From Morella rubra (Eukaryota > Streptophyta > Magnoliopsida > Fagales > Myricaceae): DNA of 64,000 nucleotides. The stretch spans positions 5,031,143 through 5,095,142 of the forward strand of contig CM025850.1 of the NCBI GenBank assembly GCA_003952965.2, in the 5' to 3' direction. The position numbers and the translations under genes are program-made. The notes beneath the pieces are model-generated. The model searched no databases and was not told the origin of the DNA. It saw only the letters and a list, made by a program, of their open reading frames with translations. Shown here piece after piece: positions 22,981 through 35,916 of this stretch (position 1 is the first letter of the stretch; each line of letters starts with the position of its first letter).

Positions 22981-23621
22981 TAAATTCAAAACTGGTGTTG
23001 CACGTGTTGCCAACTTACAGGTCAGGCTAACTCTTCGTCAAGTGAACAAGACTTAAAGGTTGACCCCAGACCGGTCCCCCTAAGACCAGTCGTAATTTCA
23101 CATTTAAATATTTTAATATTGCATCTCTGCCAGAATATTAACAGGAAAACAATTCATGAGTGGACCCTCATTGGGTACTACGGCCTCATGGGAAAATTTT
23201 GGCGTCAATGTAAAATTTTTGGGCTGTGTTCTCTGAGTTTCAGTGATATATATGGGTGCGAAGTTCTTCATCGATGCAGGTTGCTGTTGCGGGCACATGT
23301 GTTTAGATCTGTGGTTTCTGATCAGAAAGAAATTGACACTTCCGCTTTCCCATGATCATCAGCTGCAGCTGCTGCTCTAAGAAGTTCGAAGTATAAACTT
23401 CTCTTGGATCGATGTTATTTTCTTTTTGTTTCACCTTTTTACTGGTATAATGTACATTTCTCGATGGAGATTGATTTTATGTTTGTTTTTGGACGTTGTA
23501 TCAAACATAGCAGAAAGGATTAATCGGTCAAAAAAAAGATTGTGTAAAAAGATTCGAAATCGCTGTTGCGATTTTAAGACCTGTCTGCATCGCTCTGTCA
23601 TTTTATAAAATTTATACTTTA

Positions 23622-25200
23622 GAATTGTCTGAAGCCAGCTTCTGTTGCCAAGTTTGACTAGGCAAGACAGTTGCCAAATCTTCAGCAGACAGCAAAGGAG
23701 CGACAGGTGGGCTCTTTCCACGCGGCTATTGCCAATATAAAGCTACCCCCCCCCCCCCCCCGGCGGCAATAATGCAAACCCAATAGTTAATTCCGGGGAA
23801 ATTAGGGCCCACGATGGAAATATCGTAGTCCGTTTCCTGTTTCCAGCTAAGTAGAGTAAGAGAAAAATTTGCAAAAGTAGCTAAAAGCAAATTTGAAACT
23901 GTCAATTCCGATCTCAATACAATTTTAAATAAGTATTCAAATTATCAATCTTTATATATTTGAGTTCTCTAATTTTTATAATTAATTAAATTGCACTTTA
24001 AAATAAATTTAACTATCAAAATCATGCCACATGACTAATTTATAACACACATGACATGAGTTTGATAATTTGATCTTTTTTTAGAGCTCAAATTGATAAA
24101 ATTTTATAGTTCTTGATTCAATGTGTCAAAATTGATATTTAAGACCCTGTTTAAAATTATCTTGGTAATTTAAGGGCTCAAAGTGGTTTTTGTCTCAAAA
24201 ATAATTTTATCTCATCTATTACATTAGGTAATAGTAATTAGTACCTTGATTGGTGAGGAATAGTCATTCTAGAGGCTCGAGTTCTATCAATTTTCCCTTT
24301 TGGATTTAGTTACTTTAATACTACACATATCTTTTTCTGAAAATTTATCATACCTCGCTCAAAAATCTAAATCAATGTAAAACTTTAATGGTTCCTGCAG
24401 AATTGACTACAGCATGTTCATAAATATGTCCAGTTCTAAAGAAAATTCGTGTTTATATGAAGTCCAAATGCAGATCGATCGTTAAGTTTATATGTACTTT
24501 AAAAAAAATGATTTTAGATATTTTTATATTTTTCTAAATTTTTCTATATATATATTACATTTTTTCTATGTTTTTAAGTTAATTTGGTATTGTTATTAAA
24601 GTTAATTTTTATTTTTATTTTAGTAAATTTCCACGAAATTTATTTATTTAAAAAAAATTGTAAGATTTGATAATTATTATATTTTCTAGATATTATGATT
24701 TTTTATTTTTAAAGTGTAGATAAAGTAATATTAATTAATAAAAAATAATACAAATAATTCCAAAACTCAATCAACCAAACAGGCCTTTGTTCCAAAACCA
24801 TATTTAAACCCTAAAATTTGAACCCAAAACTATTTTTGTAATAATAAAAAAAAATTGAGATATTTTTTGGTTGTTATGGTAGGGCTCATAGAAGTAATGT
24901 TTGAAAAGAGAAAGTTTTTTAAATTTTTTCTTTTAGAAAATGTGAGAGAGTAAAAAATATATTTAGAAATTTTTGTAGAGGAGTTTTTATGAGTTTTCGC
25001 AAAAGTATTTTTAACTTTTCTGTTGTTTTCACATAAATTGAGGTTAATAATTAAATATAATTTTTTTTATTAAAGATTAAAATATGTTTTGCCCAAAAAA
25101 ATCATGTTTGGATTAGAAAACGGATTTGAAATAATCAAAACAAAGTTTTCAAGACCATTAAACAAACATCTATGTTAACTCTCTTCTCAAACAAGCTTCA
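23622..25200. other. AT-rich spacer right of copy B
   Basis: No gene is found. A run of 16 C lies at 23746-23761. The rest (23900-25200) is strongly AT-rich with no clear element ends. Confidence 0.4.
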
Positions 25201-25640
25201 AGGGAGTTAGGAAAACCTCTGTATAAGGCCAACATAAGTTTGGCTTTATGTATAACAATTGTGGCTGCAACGAGTTACCTAGGTAGAATACATTAAATTA
25301 CTGCAAAAGCAAAATTTGACGCTTCTGAAAAGGAGGCATTAGCATATTTGACGCTTCTCCCTCGAAATTCGACCAATCACGCAAAGGCCTCAGTAAAGGC
25401 TCTTTTATCTCCCACAAACGCGAGTGGGAGAGTGGCCCGAAAAAGAGATTTTTCTGCCATGATTGCTCTCATCGACTGCAAAAGCAAATTTTACCCAACA
25501 TTGACCCCTACAGTCTTTATAAAAACCTCCTGAACACAAATAAAAAACATACGTAAAAGCTACCTCGTAAACTAGTTTCCTCGAACGTTAACTTAAACAT
25601 TAGAGGCTCCCTTCACTTCACCTCGGTGCGTTCGAGAGTG
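25200..25640 (+). mobile_element. Possible LTR-like remnant
   Basis: A TATAAAAACCTCC promoter-like string near 25517, followed by ACTTAAACATTAGAGGCTCCC-type sequence, recalls the transcribed part of plant Ty3/gypsy LTRs. No coding part or partner LTR is seen. If the call is right, this is a broken, old, solo or truncated fossil. Confidence 0.35.
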
Positions 25641-26868
25641 ATAATTTTGGAAGTTCGAAATTTTAGAGGTTTTAAAATTTATAAAAAAAAAAAAAATACA
25701 GATATTTTATAAAATTTAATAAAAAAAAATTAAAAAATATTATAATAAAAAAAAGAGAAATTATTTTATAATTTTTAATACAAATAGAAAATTTGAAGGA
25801 TAAAAATTTCTATCCCTAAACACCTCCTTTTATCTTTTAGATCTGATTACCTAAAAGAGGACTTAATACGATTACTCGGGAGAGGGCTTGGTAACGGCAC
25901 ATTGCTCATCTATTGGATTGGACCAAAATCCGACATCATCAATTACCTAATAACCTAATAGTATATCACAAAAAATCACCAAATAAATTAGATTTGCCCT
26001 TTTCCTTAAAGGTGACAAAACTCTTAATATTTGGCACTATCGGATAAGTTATCATATGAAAGTAGATATGGTCGGATACAACAGAAGTTCGGTCTTTTTT
26101 TCTCCTTTTGTTTTGTATATCATTCTCGCCCTTCTAGTAAACTCTCACCTCCTAACCCAACAACTAACATCTGCCCAAACGACAAAAATATATACAACCA
26201 AATTTGCACCATATATATATATGAGCCGAATTAAGAATTCGCTTCCTGTCCTTCTAATTTTGTTTTTGTGGTAGGTCGAAGTTTCCTTGCTTTGCAAGTT
26301 TTTTCGTTCGAATACCCAAGTCGATGTCAACTCAGAGAAGTAACCTAATCATACCGGCTCCAATTGAGAAAGAATTTTCCATGTTTTCATGGGTGAAGAG
26401 GAAATATTGCAATGCAAGGAGTAAGTCATAAGTCATGTAAATTGTAAACTTGTAGCGTGAAGACCGGGTGCGGATAGTCTTGCTATCTATAGATTCTAGA
26501 CCACTTCAACCCTCCTGTCTTTCTTAGTTCCAAATTCTAGAGACAGACGATTTGGCTCCTTGCTTTTGCTTTAATTGTTTTAGCGGCAATCGACCCCACC
26601 TTGGCCATTAAAAGAGGGTGGTAGCAGATCACCAAATCAACAAGAAGAACGAATTTTCCACAAGCAATGTGAAAATTAGACAAAAGGGAAGTCTCCAACT
26701 AAAAGCGACCTTCCTTTTCAGACAATTTTTTTTTTGTTTTGCTTGACGCGGTCAATTCACTTGTTGCACAGCATTTTCGCAGAAACAGTGGGTTATGAAC
26801 TTTTTTAATGCAACAGGAAGTCATTGACTAATGGTTTCCTTAAAGGAGAAAAGGAGTATGTATGAAGC
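25641..26868. other. Spacer upstream of the HMA-protein gene
   Basis: I see no gene. Homopolymeric A/T tracts dominate to 25850, then mixed composition leads into the promoter of the metal-binding protein gene. Confidence 0.45.
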
Positions 26869-26879
26869 TCTATATAAGT
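26869..26879 (+). promoter_or_regulatory. TATA box of the HMA-protein gene
   Basis: CTCTATATAAG lies about 235 bp before the start codon. A transcript starting near 26905 would carry the tandem repeat at 26913-27033 in its leader. Confidence 0.6.
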
Positions 26880-26912
26880 AACGCGTTGGTCTTCTTCTCT
26901 TCTAGTAAGTTC

Positions 26913-27033
26913 GACTTTTCCTCTCTCTTTGGAGCTCCATAGAACCCTTGCCTTGCTCTTGCTCTTCCCCAGACTTTTTCCTCTCTCTTTTTGGAGCTCC
27001 ATTTAATCCTTGCCCTGCTCTTGCTATTCCCCA
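26913..27033 (+). repeat. Tandem duplication in the HMA-protein gene leader
   Basis: Two head-to-tail copies of about 59 and 62 bp (26913-26971 and 26972-27033) are present. Each has CCTCTCTCTTT, GGAGCTCCAT, CCTTGCC-TGCTCTTGCT and TTCCCCAGA. They differ at a few sites. Confidence 0.9.
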
Positions 27034-27110
27034 GACTCCCTGCTTTTCCTACGAGAATTGTGGTCGTAGTTTCCTGGCTTTTGGGGACGACAAACAACAG
27101 AATAGTCAGT

Positions 27111-27942
27111 ATGAAGGTATTGCTTGCAATCACAATTCACAGATTGTTTACCTCCTTTAGGTCCATCCATGTTTGCATCTCACGAATTTCTTCCATGGTT
27201 TCATTTGCAGCAAAAGATTGTGGTGAAGGTAGCGATGAACTGCCAAAAATGTCAGACTAAGGCACTCAAGGTCGTAGCTGAAGCAGATGGTCAGTATTAT
27301 AGCTCAGGAGGCACCATTATCTGCTCTTCAAAAATGATCATGATCACTGCTACTTCTCCCATTCTATACAACTCTGTATTAACAGGACACCTTATAGTTT
27401 ACCCCTGCAAGTTTTGTCATCTTTCCTCCTCGTTTTGTTGATGTTTCTATAAACTCAGGATGTTCTTGGCCCTGTTTTTATGGCAACGACAACGACGAAT
27501 CCTTCAACATCATATGAACCACTGATGTTTATATATAATACAGGAAAACTATGCAGGTTAAATTTTTATGAGATTCTATCCATGCGAGCCTTGACTTATG
27601 ACATTGCACTAATGGTCTATATAACAAGTTCTGGTCCCTGCTTCCCCAGTACATGCTTGTTTTTTATGTGTATCTATCAATCTCTTTGCACTATTCTCTA
27701 TGACTTAATTATTACACAGTAAAAAGCCATAAGGGTAAACATGTTTCGAGTCTAATCTCAGATTAATGAATTACTTTTTCATATGCAATATTGCAGGCGT
27801 GGACTTTGTGGGTTTAGGGGCTGAAAAGGATAGAGTGGAGGTGATTGGGAATGGAGTGGATGCTGTGAAGTTGGCTACAAGTCTGAGGAAGAAGGTTGGG
27901 CGGACGGACATCATCAGTGTAGAAGAGGTGAAACCAAAATAG
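27111..27942 (+). CDS. Heavy-metal-associated (HMA) domain protein, HPP/HIPP-like
   Basis: This is a small cytosolic metal-binding protein of the ATX1-like fold. Three exons (27111-27116, 27211-27289, 27797-27942) encode 76 residues. The first exon holds only the codons for Met-Lys, a known layout for this family. The metal site is MNCQKC (residues 11-16, M-x-C-x-x-C), within the beta-alpha-beta pattern KIVVKVAMNC, KALKVVAEADGV, DRVEVIGNGVD, ISVEEV. The protein ends EEVKPK, with no CaaX box, so it would not be isoprenylated; HPP is a better label than HIPP. Splice sites are MK|GTATTG, GATG|GTCAGT, TTTGCAG and ATTGCAG. The target metal cannot be told from sequence. Confidence 0.88.
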
Positions 27943-28916
27943 GAAGATCACAATTGCTTGCCAACACTGAGAGAGGGAGAGAGATCTGTGTTTTTGGATA
28001 GCTATAATTTTTAATGCAGACTGCAACTATGATGCTAAACAAGTTTCTTTAAAGATAAATAATAGTTTTCGTTATTTTTTAGCCTGGTTGTAATCATGTA
28101 TTAAGCTTTTTTTTGTTGTTAACTACATGTATTAAGCTTTTGATAAGAGACCGCTGCTATTTTTTTGTAACAGTTCACCAACTTGTTCCATCGTGGCAGG
28201 CAAAGAAAGCATCGATATGAGTCATATGACTATAGTCATTGGGAACTTTATGCTGCGTGGAAATTTCTACTTTTTGAATAGCTCTGATGCAAAATTTGAT
28301 TAGTTCCCAGCCAGGCCCCCTTCAACTTCGAGGAAGACTTAAGTTACCGAATATTAGCAAAGATGTTGGATACATATGTTAAGTTTACAAAAAGAAAAAA
28401 AAAATCATAATATCTCTTAATTTGCCTAATTAAGTCCATAAGTTTTTTTAGAAAACCAATCTTCACCCTTCTTTGATTTGGCCATTAAACAAACAAAAAA
28501 TAATTAAAATGTCCCTCATAGATAACCTTATTAAAAAAAATTAATTAATTTTTAAATATAAAGAATATATCAATAAAAGTACTATTTTTTAAATAAAAAT
28601 ATAAAATTTATTTTTTATTTTGTCTTAGAGAAACGTCTGATTGAATTCATATCACTTCTCCGGTGAAATAATTATTTTTCTTCTAAACTTATGGGCCAAC
28701 CAAACTGTGTCAAAAATTTTCACACACACACTGGCTCTCCGCCCCGCACGTGTCGTCCTCGTACACATTCCTTATAACACCACGATGATGTGTCCTCAAC
28801 TCAAGGCAGGACTGCCAGGCCGGGAAGCCATTTGAACTCGGAGAAGAATCTCAAAAACTGTGCCACTCACTTCCTTTTTCTGAGTTCTAACTGCAAAAGC
28901 AAGAAGAAGAGTAGCC
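27943..28916. other. Spacer between the HMA gene and the phosphofructokinase gene
   Basis: It contains the 3' region of the HMA gene, an AT-rich middle (28380-28630), and the promoter and leader of the next gene. No further gene is seen; the open frame at 28641-28835 lacks any family signature. Confidence 0.45.
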
Positions 28917-31790
28917 ATGGCCGTTTCGTACACGGAAGCCACCAACGCTGGCACTGAATTCCATTTGGCAGATCATAACCTTTCCAACACTGATACCAGC
29001 GCCAACACCTTGCCCTTCTCTACAGTGAAACTACCCCATCTCATCGACTACCTCCATGACCTCCAAGCCCATCCCAATCCGTTAGAGCACAACCAGTTCT
29101 ACCACCCCACCGACGGATTCTACATCACCGAGTCCGACGTCATCCTCCGCCACATCGTCCAAGATCTTTCCTCTCCTTTACACTCTGCCGCATACCATCG
29201 AGCCGGCCCGCGCAACCGCGTCTTCTTCGACCCTTCTCAGACCCGGGCTGCTATCGTCACTTGCGGGGGACTCTGTCCTGGTATGAACACCGTCATCAGG
29301 GAGCTAGTGGTCGCCCTCTGGGACCTTTACGGGGTGCGTCAGATATTCGGGATAAAGTCAGGGTACAGGGGCTTCTACTCCATGGAGCCAGTGGAGCTGA
29401 ATCCGAAGCTGGTCCACAACTGGCACAAGAGTGGTGGCACTGCGCTTGAGACTTCTAGGGGCGGTTTTGATCTTCAGAAGATCGTCGATGCTATACAGGA
29501 TCGTGGCTTTAACCAGGTTTGTCTTTTGATTTCTAGTAGAACGCCTATGGCCATATCATGTGTTCGAGTTGCTAGACTTGATTGTGACCATGAATTAGGA
29601 TCTTCAACTGTTCTGTGTTGAAAATTCCTTTTGAATCTACTCTTGATTCAACACACTTCCATTATAGGTTAAGGTAGTGTCCCGAATGGTAATATGCAAA
29701 CGCTTAATTGGATTTTCAATCCCCAACATGTTGACTGTTCCTTAGGGCCTGCGACATTCACAAGAGAAGAGGCCTAAACAAAACGGAGAACATTTTTTGT
29801 TTCTTCACTGTTTCTGTACTTAAAACAGGGGTTGTGTCACCTCATTAGTTGATGCCCTCAACTCGCAGTTTTGTTTCAGGTTCTTCCCCCGTCTTCTAGT
29901 CTACTTAAATTGACCAAAAGTTTGGAGCCACCCTTATCTCTGTTGTTTAACAACGCTTATTCTCAAAGTTCCCAATTCCCAAGCTTTCTTGATGTAACGA
30001 ACCTTTAGGTTGAAAATTCAGACGGGGGATCGTCAGAGTAGAAATTAAGGGCATTTAGGCAATTGCCACCATGCGGAAGTCCTCCCCTTTTGTTTCCAGA
30101 GAAATAGTTTGCAGGCCTCAAACAAAGCATTTTCCTTATTTTATTTGTGCTTTTGATTTATCATAATCAAATGCCTTCAAACATGGAAGGACCTAAATCA
30201 TTAAACCTCTGCAGGCATCTTCATCCTTATGTTGTCCGCTTAAAGAAGTTAATAGCTCATGTTGGTATATATTATTTTGAGACAGATAGCAGAAGACCTT
30301 AGTTAAATTATCAAATAAATTCTTCAAATACTGCAATAAATTTCCCATATATTGCCCATTTAATGTTGACCTCTTAATAACTCCTTCTGATCATATTTAA
30401 GCTTTTATGTTTGCTCAAACTGGTGATACAACAAAATGGGAAGAATAATCTTCACAAGCTGTAAAGAAGCTATACTAGTCGTGACTAAGGTGGTTGCTTT
30501 TCATCGCTTTAAACGACATTGTAGAGGTACTGAACCATTGTATACAAGGGCATTGTTACTTTCATCTCATGCATCCCAATAGATGAGGGTTTTCTTGCAG
30601 AAGTTTATGTACTTAGCCGGAAGAAAAGAGGGGTTCTAGAGTTTTCTCAAAGGCCAAAAAAGAACATGCAAGTCTCTTACAAGCAATTCTGAATAGAAGA
30701 TTTCGTAATCTCTGAAGAGCCTTGTTACAACTATATGTGGTTTGCTGCGAAAGCCGAAAACCATAGCTGCCGTGTGATCTTATATTCTTCTAGAAACACT
30801 GATTTTATCTTAGTTGTCTTTTTAGAAAGTTGACAGAGAGATCTTCTAGTAATTCAGTCAGATTCTCAGCTGGCATCATGGCAGATTTTGTGTACCTCAA
30901 GTCTTTTTATTATATGGGTGGTGCTATTTGGGTTCCTCCATTTTCTCATCTCCCTTCATATTAAACAGGTTTACATAATAGGTGGAGATGGCACAATGCG
31001 TGGGGCCGTGAATATATTTGACGAAATCTGCCGACGGAAGCTTAAAATTTCAGTTGGTGGGATACCCAAAACCGTCGACAACGATGTTGGAATCATTGAC
31101 AGATCATTCGGATTCCAGACAGCAGTAGAAACGGCACTGCAAGCAATCAGTGCAGCTAATGTGGAGGCTGAGAGTGCAGTCAACGGAATAGGCATAGTGA
31201 AGCTAATGGGTCGAAGCACGGGGCACATTGCCCTTCATGCAACATTGAGCAGCCGTGATGTGGACTGCTGCTTGATTCCTGAAACTGACTTTTACTTGGA
31301 AGGAAAAGGAGGGCTGTTTGAATTTCTTGAGCAGCAGCTGAAGGACACTGGGCATGCGGTACTAGTAGTTGCTGAAGGGGCAGGACAGAATCTGATACCA
31401 AGGACCGATGCGCAGAAAGAGGAGAAGGATGAATCAGGCAATCCAGTCTTCTTAGATGTTGGCGGATGGTTGAAGTCAGAGCTGAAGAAGTGGTGGGAAA
31501 GAGAACACCCAGATGAGTTATTGACAGTAAAGTACATTGATCCAACATACATGATTCGTGCGGTTCCTGCGAATGCTACGGATAGCCTGTACTGTACTCT
31601 TGTAGCACACTCTGCAATTCATGGGGTTATGGCAGGGTACACCGGATTTGTCAGTGGTCCTATTAATGACAGCTTTGCATATATTCCACTGGAGGAGGTC
31701 GCTCAGGCTAAGAATGGAGTTGATGTGAAGGATCACAAATGGGCTTGGGTCAGATCTATCACCAATCAGCCCGATTTTGCGAGGAAATAG
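28917..31790 (+). CDS. ATP-dependent 6-phosphofructokinase (plant PFK2-like)
   Basis: It phosphorylates fructose 6-phosphate to fructose 1,6-bisphosphate, the committed step of glycolysis. Two exons (28917-29516 and 30969-31790) joined in phase 0 give 473 residues. Motifs in order are GGLCPGMN (117-124), GGDGT (205-209, whose Gly marks ATP rather than pyrophosphate use), PKTVDND (233-239, catalytic Asp 237), MGRSTGHIA, and the substrate-binding GGWLKSELKKWWE to IRAVPANATD part. There is no obvious transit peptide, so it is probably cytosolic. The single 1.45-kb intron and overall form resemble Arabidopsis PFK2. Start ATGG is in good context (AGCCATGG). Confidence 0.95.
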
Positions 31791-34700
31791 ACAATGAACC
31801 AACCAACAATGTACAAAGAGCCTCTCGTCCCTGTTTTTGTGGTCTCTTTAAGTAATGCTATCCGAGTGTTTATGAGCTCTCTGAACTCGTCATTCGGTTT
31901 CATATTATTGCAGTTGATGTTTTGACCCGTTGGTAGCAATAGAATGGTTGAATCGTATTGGAATAAGTAGAGTAGTAAAGTTTGGGACAAGTGGAGGTGT
32001 TTAATCATCAAAGCATGGTGTAAGAAAGTCCAAGGATGGTTTTTCTTCCCTCTGCGTGATGTTCGGTTGGATTTTTTTTTAAAATTTTTTAAAAATAAAA
32101 TTTTAAATTTTAAAATTTTTATAACTAAATATCAAAATCTCAAAATTTTCACACAATATCCAACACATGTTTCACATTAACTTTAATACTTTTTTATTAA
32201 AAGAAAAAATTACTTCAAATATTTTCTCTCCTTAACAAACTCCATTACTTTTTCATTAAAAACTTTCATCAATTTTTTTTTAAACTTTTTAACAAACTCC
32301 AATAAAGATTATTTTACAAATCAATTTTCTTAAACTTTTTCACGAAATTTTTACAAACTCTCCAATGTTTTTTCTACGTGCTTAGAATTCTTAAGATCTT
32401 TGCTTGTCAAACATCACCATAATCGAACGCATAAAGCAGAAAAACTTACCAATTAGCGGTGATACGCTGTTTACAGTAACTATTTTGTTTAGTTAGGATA
32501 AAGTTGTGGGCAATGATTCGCCAGATATCATTTATTTGATTCTACTCTAGAAGGACGGCCGATTAATTAATCTTTTTCTCTGAATGGTGATATGTTGGGT
32601 TGGATCCTGCAGAGTGGGGCTCTATAAATCTTGTGCTTTGTGCTCCCAAAAGTCAATAAGAACACTAATGCACAAAAGCAGCAATGGAAGTGATGAGCAT
32701 ATGTCTTGTCAGGTGACTGAAATGGTTTTTAAAGAAGCTTATGATAATTCGATATGGAACTGTCCAGTTGTCTAACATTCCATGAAAGTGGCAACAAGTA
32801 TATAGTTCCAGATTCTTTAATTGAGGAACCACCACTTCTCTTTGCTATATGTGGAATCGTATAATCTAGGCTTTTTCCTTTCAATAGTTTGTCTGTAAAT
32901 TGCTGGTAAACTGGTCTGTCACACTCTTTAGGGCTGTTTAGATTTAGGCTAAGACTGACTGCCCCGACCCAAACCGATTGTGGCCGACTATGTTCGGACA
33001 GTTTCTAGATAGACGAAAACCGAACCGACCCATTCTTAAACTTAAAAAAATAAATCCCCTAACCCTCACCCTCATCCTCACACGTTACCATTTTTCCCTT
33101 GGAGTTTTTTTCTCCTTCTCCCCTCTAAGTCATCTCCTTTCTCCCCTCTTTCTCGGTCGCTTGCTGCAGAGCTTCCTAGCCACAAACTCTCTCTCTCTCT
33201 CTCTCTCAATCTTGACCTGTTAACTGGTGCAATTTGGGGCTTTTAGAAGTTGGTTGTTGCAATTTGGGTTGTTGTTGGTTTTTGATGGTTACAATTTGGA
33301 CAGTTTGAGTATTGTGATCGGATTTTCTTTATGCTCTGAGTTTTTTTCTTCCACCTAAGTTCTTCTTGCTCACATTGTCTAAACTGACCAAACATCTAAT
33401 AAAGTCGACTAAGATCAGTCCGGCTAGTCAAAATGAGCATTTGTTTATCGAAATTTTAGAAAATATTCTTAAAATTTTAAAAATCTTTTAAATGTTAAAT
33501 TTATTGAAATTTATAAAAAATATATAATATATATATAAAAATGTGAAGTTTATTAAAATTTATGAAATATATTTAATATGATATAAATTTTAAGCCCAAA
33601 TAATTATGCAAACAAACGACCCTTTTGAGATCCCTAAGTTTGGTGGTCGGCCTGTATTTTTTTAAAATCGACCAGCTCAATTAGATGGTCGGCCAGGGGT
33701 AATAAAGATGGACAGCCAAATGATTTTTGTTGCTTTTTGTGAATGCTAGTTACTAGGGAATCTCATATCTAGATAACTTCGGAAAACGATGCCTCTACTT
33801 TTTCAAATCTACAAAAGTCCAAAAGCAAGTCTGAATAAATAAAAATAAAAAGTGTACTTATCAACTTCCAAACAGAATAAGCCTCTCCTTTTAAGCGGAA
33901 TCTGGTGCTTCCTAGTTCAATGTGAAACGAAAGATATTGCTCTTCCAGAATATGCGTCATCCAGCTTACTTTCTACGCCTAAAACAAATGTAGAACTATT
34001 CTGGGAACGGTCTGGAGAAGTGGCTGCCACTGCCTTTTTGCCCGCTTATTAGATAGCTGAGGGAGATTTGTAAAACAAACAAGAATGGATAGCAAGCATC
34101 GATTAAGATAAAAAGGATGATCTGCTTGCCTAAAAACCAATACAGAGACTTCACCCAAACAACTAGAGCCGCTTGTCGGTGATTACATCTCCAAAGGGTG
34201 GTGGCGCTTCCAGCTCCAGGTGTCCTTTGGGCGGGCTTATGGCTGCAAAACTCACACAACTAGAGAGATATATATAGGTACCAATGTGTTTGATGAGAGT
34301 GCCAGAGAAATAAAGGTCTCAATTTGTTCTAAGAACTTGGTTTTTTGTGTGTAGAGAGGTGATTGGAGGGACTCAAAAGACATGTTGACATGAACTACAC
34401 AAAGTCCCAGAAAAAAGGAAAAGAAAAAATAGAAAGACAGGAACTAGATCAAAGCACATCAACATCGTGGCAAGGCATGTTAGATGCCAATTTGTGTCCA
34501 AAGATTCCTATTTCCTAATCCTGCTATTTGTTAATTATATCAACTCCAAAGTAACTTTTGTGTCTGGGCCGTGTTAAAGTTTTTTTAAATGTATTTATCA
34601 ATAAATATAGCTCATACATATAGATTAACTTTTATGAAAGTTTGGATAAGAAGCATCTACATGAAAAATCTAAAAAGATGAGAAGATAATTTATTCTTGA

Positions 34701-34831
34701 AGAAATTCCACAAATAATTATGATGTTCCACAACGCGAGTGCATGGTGTGAACTGTATGAGCTTTTATGACACATAAGAGCGCATTGGATTCAGCGCATA
34801 TGGACAGTAGGGTGTTAGTAAAATGATTAGG
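31791..34831. other. Spacer between phosphofructokinase and the glucanase, part 1
   Basis: No supported gene. Contents include AT-rich sequence (32060-32400), a GACC/AACCGAACCGACC-rich part (32950-33050) and a (CT)n run at 33190-33207. It also includes a MITE copy (33435-33622) and unremarkable sequence to 34831. A possible short minus-strand exon at 34167-34243 is discussed in the findings. Confidence 0.4.
33435..33622. mobile_element. AT-rich MITE, GTTTGTTT family, copy 1
   Basis: It starts GAGCATTTGTTTATC and ends GCAAACAAACGACCC, with the internal phrases AGAAAATATTCTTAAAATTTT and AAATTTATTGAAATT shared with copies at 34832, 36915 and (inverted) 53459. Confidence 0.55.
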
Positions 34832-35011
34832 GGGTGTTTGTTTGTCAAAATTTTTGAGAATATTCTCGAAATTTTAAGAATCTTTACTTTATTGAGATTT
34901 ATTGGGTTTGTGAAAAGTGAAGTGTGTATGTGTAAAAGTTAAAAATTTTAGAGTGTATTTGTTTTGTTGGAAATTTTGATGCCCCAAAATATTGGGGAAA
35001 CAAACACTCCC
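34832..35011. mobile_element. AT-rich MITE, GTTTGTTT family, copy 2
   Basis: The ends are GGGGTGTTTGTTTGTC and GGGGAAACAAACACTCCC, an imperfect inverted repeat. The interior carries GAGAATATTCTCGAAATTTT and a GTATGTGTAAAAGTTAAAAA phrase shared with other copies. This is the best preserved copy in the window. Confidence 0.65.
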
Positions 35012-35236
35012 TAGATTTACAATTTTTTGAAGTTCATTTTAGTTATTGTACAACGCGGTTAAACCATCAATTTTAAATCTGGGCTCTACTGAAGCCTTGA
35101 ACAAATCTGCATCAATACCTACATAAATTGGAAAGTTAAAATATATTTTAAAGAAAGCTAACGAATTTGGAATCAGAGGAATTTCATCAAGAAGCCAGAG
35201 GTATATCTGTCACTCACTTGACAATTGTTTTTTTAA

Positions 35237-35916
35237 GAGCATTCATAGTAGCTTATTTAAATTTGACTATCTATTTTAATCAAAAAGTACACTTCTATAT
35301 TTTAACTATCAACTTTTTAAAAACAACCATAACAGCTTCTCTATTTTAACTATCTACTTTTACTATTATATTTAAATATTATTATTCAAAGATTTCTTTA
35401 TTCTTTCTCTAATATTTATATTTTTAAATATTTATTTTATTGTAACGGTTATATTTTTGAATATTTGTCTTATCCTAAAAATGACGGATTTTTTAATTTT
35501 TGTCTTTTCCTAATACTTGACATTTTTTAAGAACCTAGATGGGAGACCAGAGAGAGAGAGAGCGTGAGAGCTGGAAGGAAGAAAAGAAAAAGAAAGAGAG
35601 AGAAAGAGCGTGATTGTTGGGAGAAATTCACGCTAGGAGGAAGAAAAGAAAAAGAAAAGGGAAGAGGATGAGAATCGGGAAAAGAAAAGAAAAAAAAAAA
35701 AAAAAAAAAAAAAAAGAAAAAGAAAAATTAATATTTTAATATAAAAAAGTAAATAATAATTATCTAAAAATAAAAAATTACTGTTTACGTATTAAATTTT
35801 TTATTAAAAATTATTAAAATAAATAAACTGTTAAAAGATATTTTTTTAACTTTTTTATTAAATTAATTTTCAATTCTAAATAAAATGTTAGAATAAAAAC
35901 TGCTAGAAATACTCTC
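35237..35916. mobile_element. MITE with GAGCATT-type ends
   Basis: The left end GAGCATTCATAGTAGCTT is matched by the right end, whose complement reads GAGAGTATTTCTAGCAGTTT. The interior has paired TTTAACTATCTA-like arms and a purine-rich centre (35550-35720) with a 25-30 base A run. I did not find a clear target duplication. Confidence 0.5.

Larger units (their letters stand above)
16815..23621. repeat. Copy B of the duplicated segment, noisy near the gap
   Basis: This is colinear with 6712-12871 in the same orientation. It is about 650 bp longer, and nearly all of the extra length lies in its first 4 kb as short G/T-rich insertions. Clean patches (17513-17690, 19620-19960) alternate with badly scrambled ones, and from about 20990 to 23621 it is nearly identical to copy A. 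It contains the same two MITEs (about 20110-20980 and 22448-22980) and the same (TA)n run (19930-19953). The patchy noise fading away from the contig end looks like poor long-read consensus, not decay by mutation. Confidence 0.93.
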
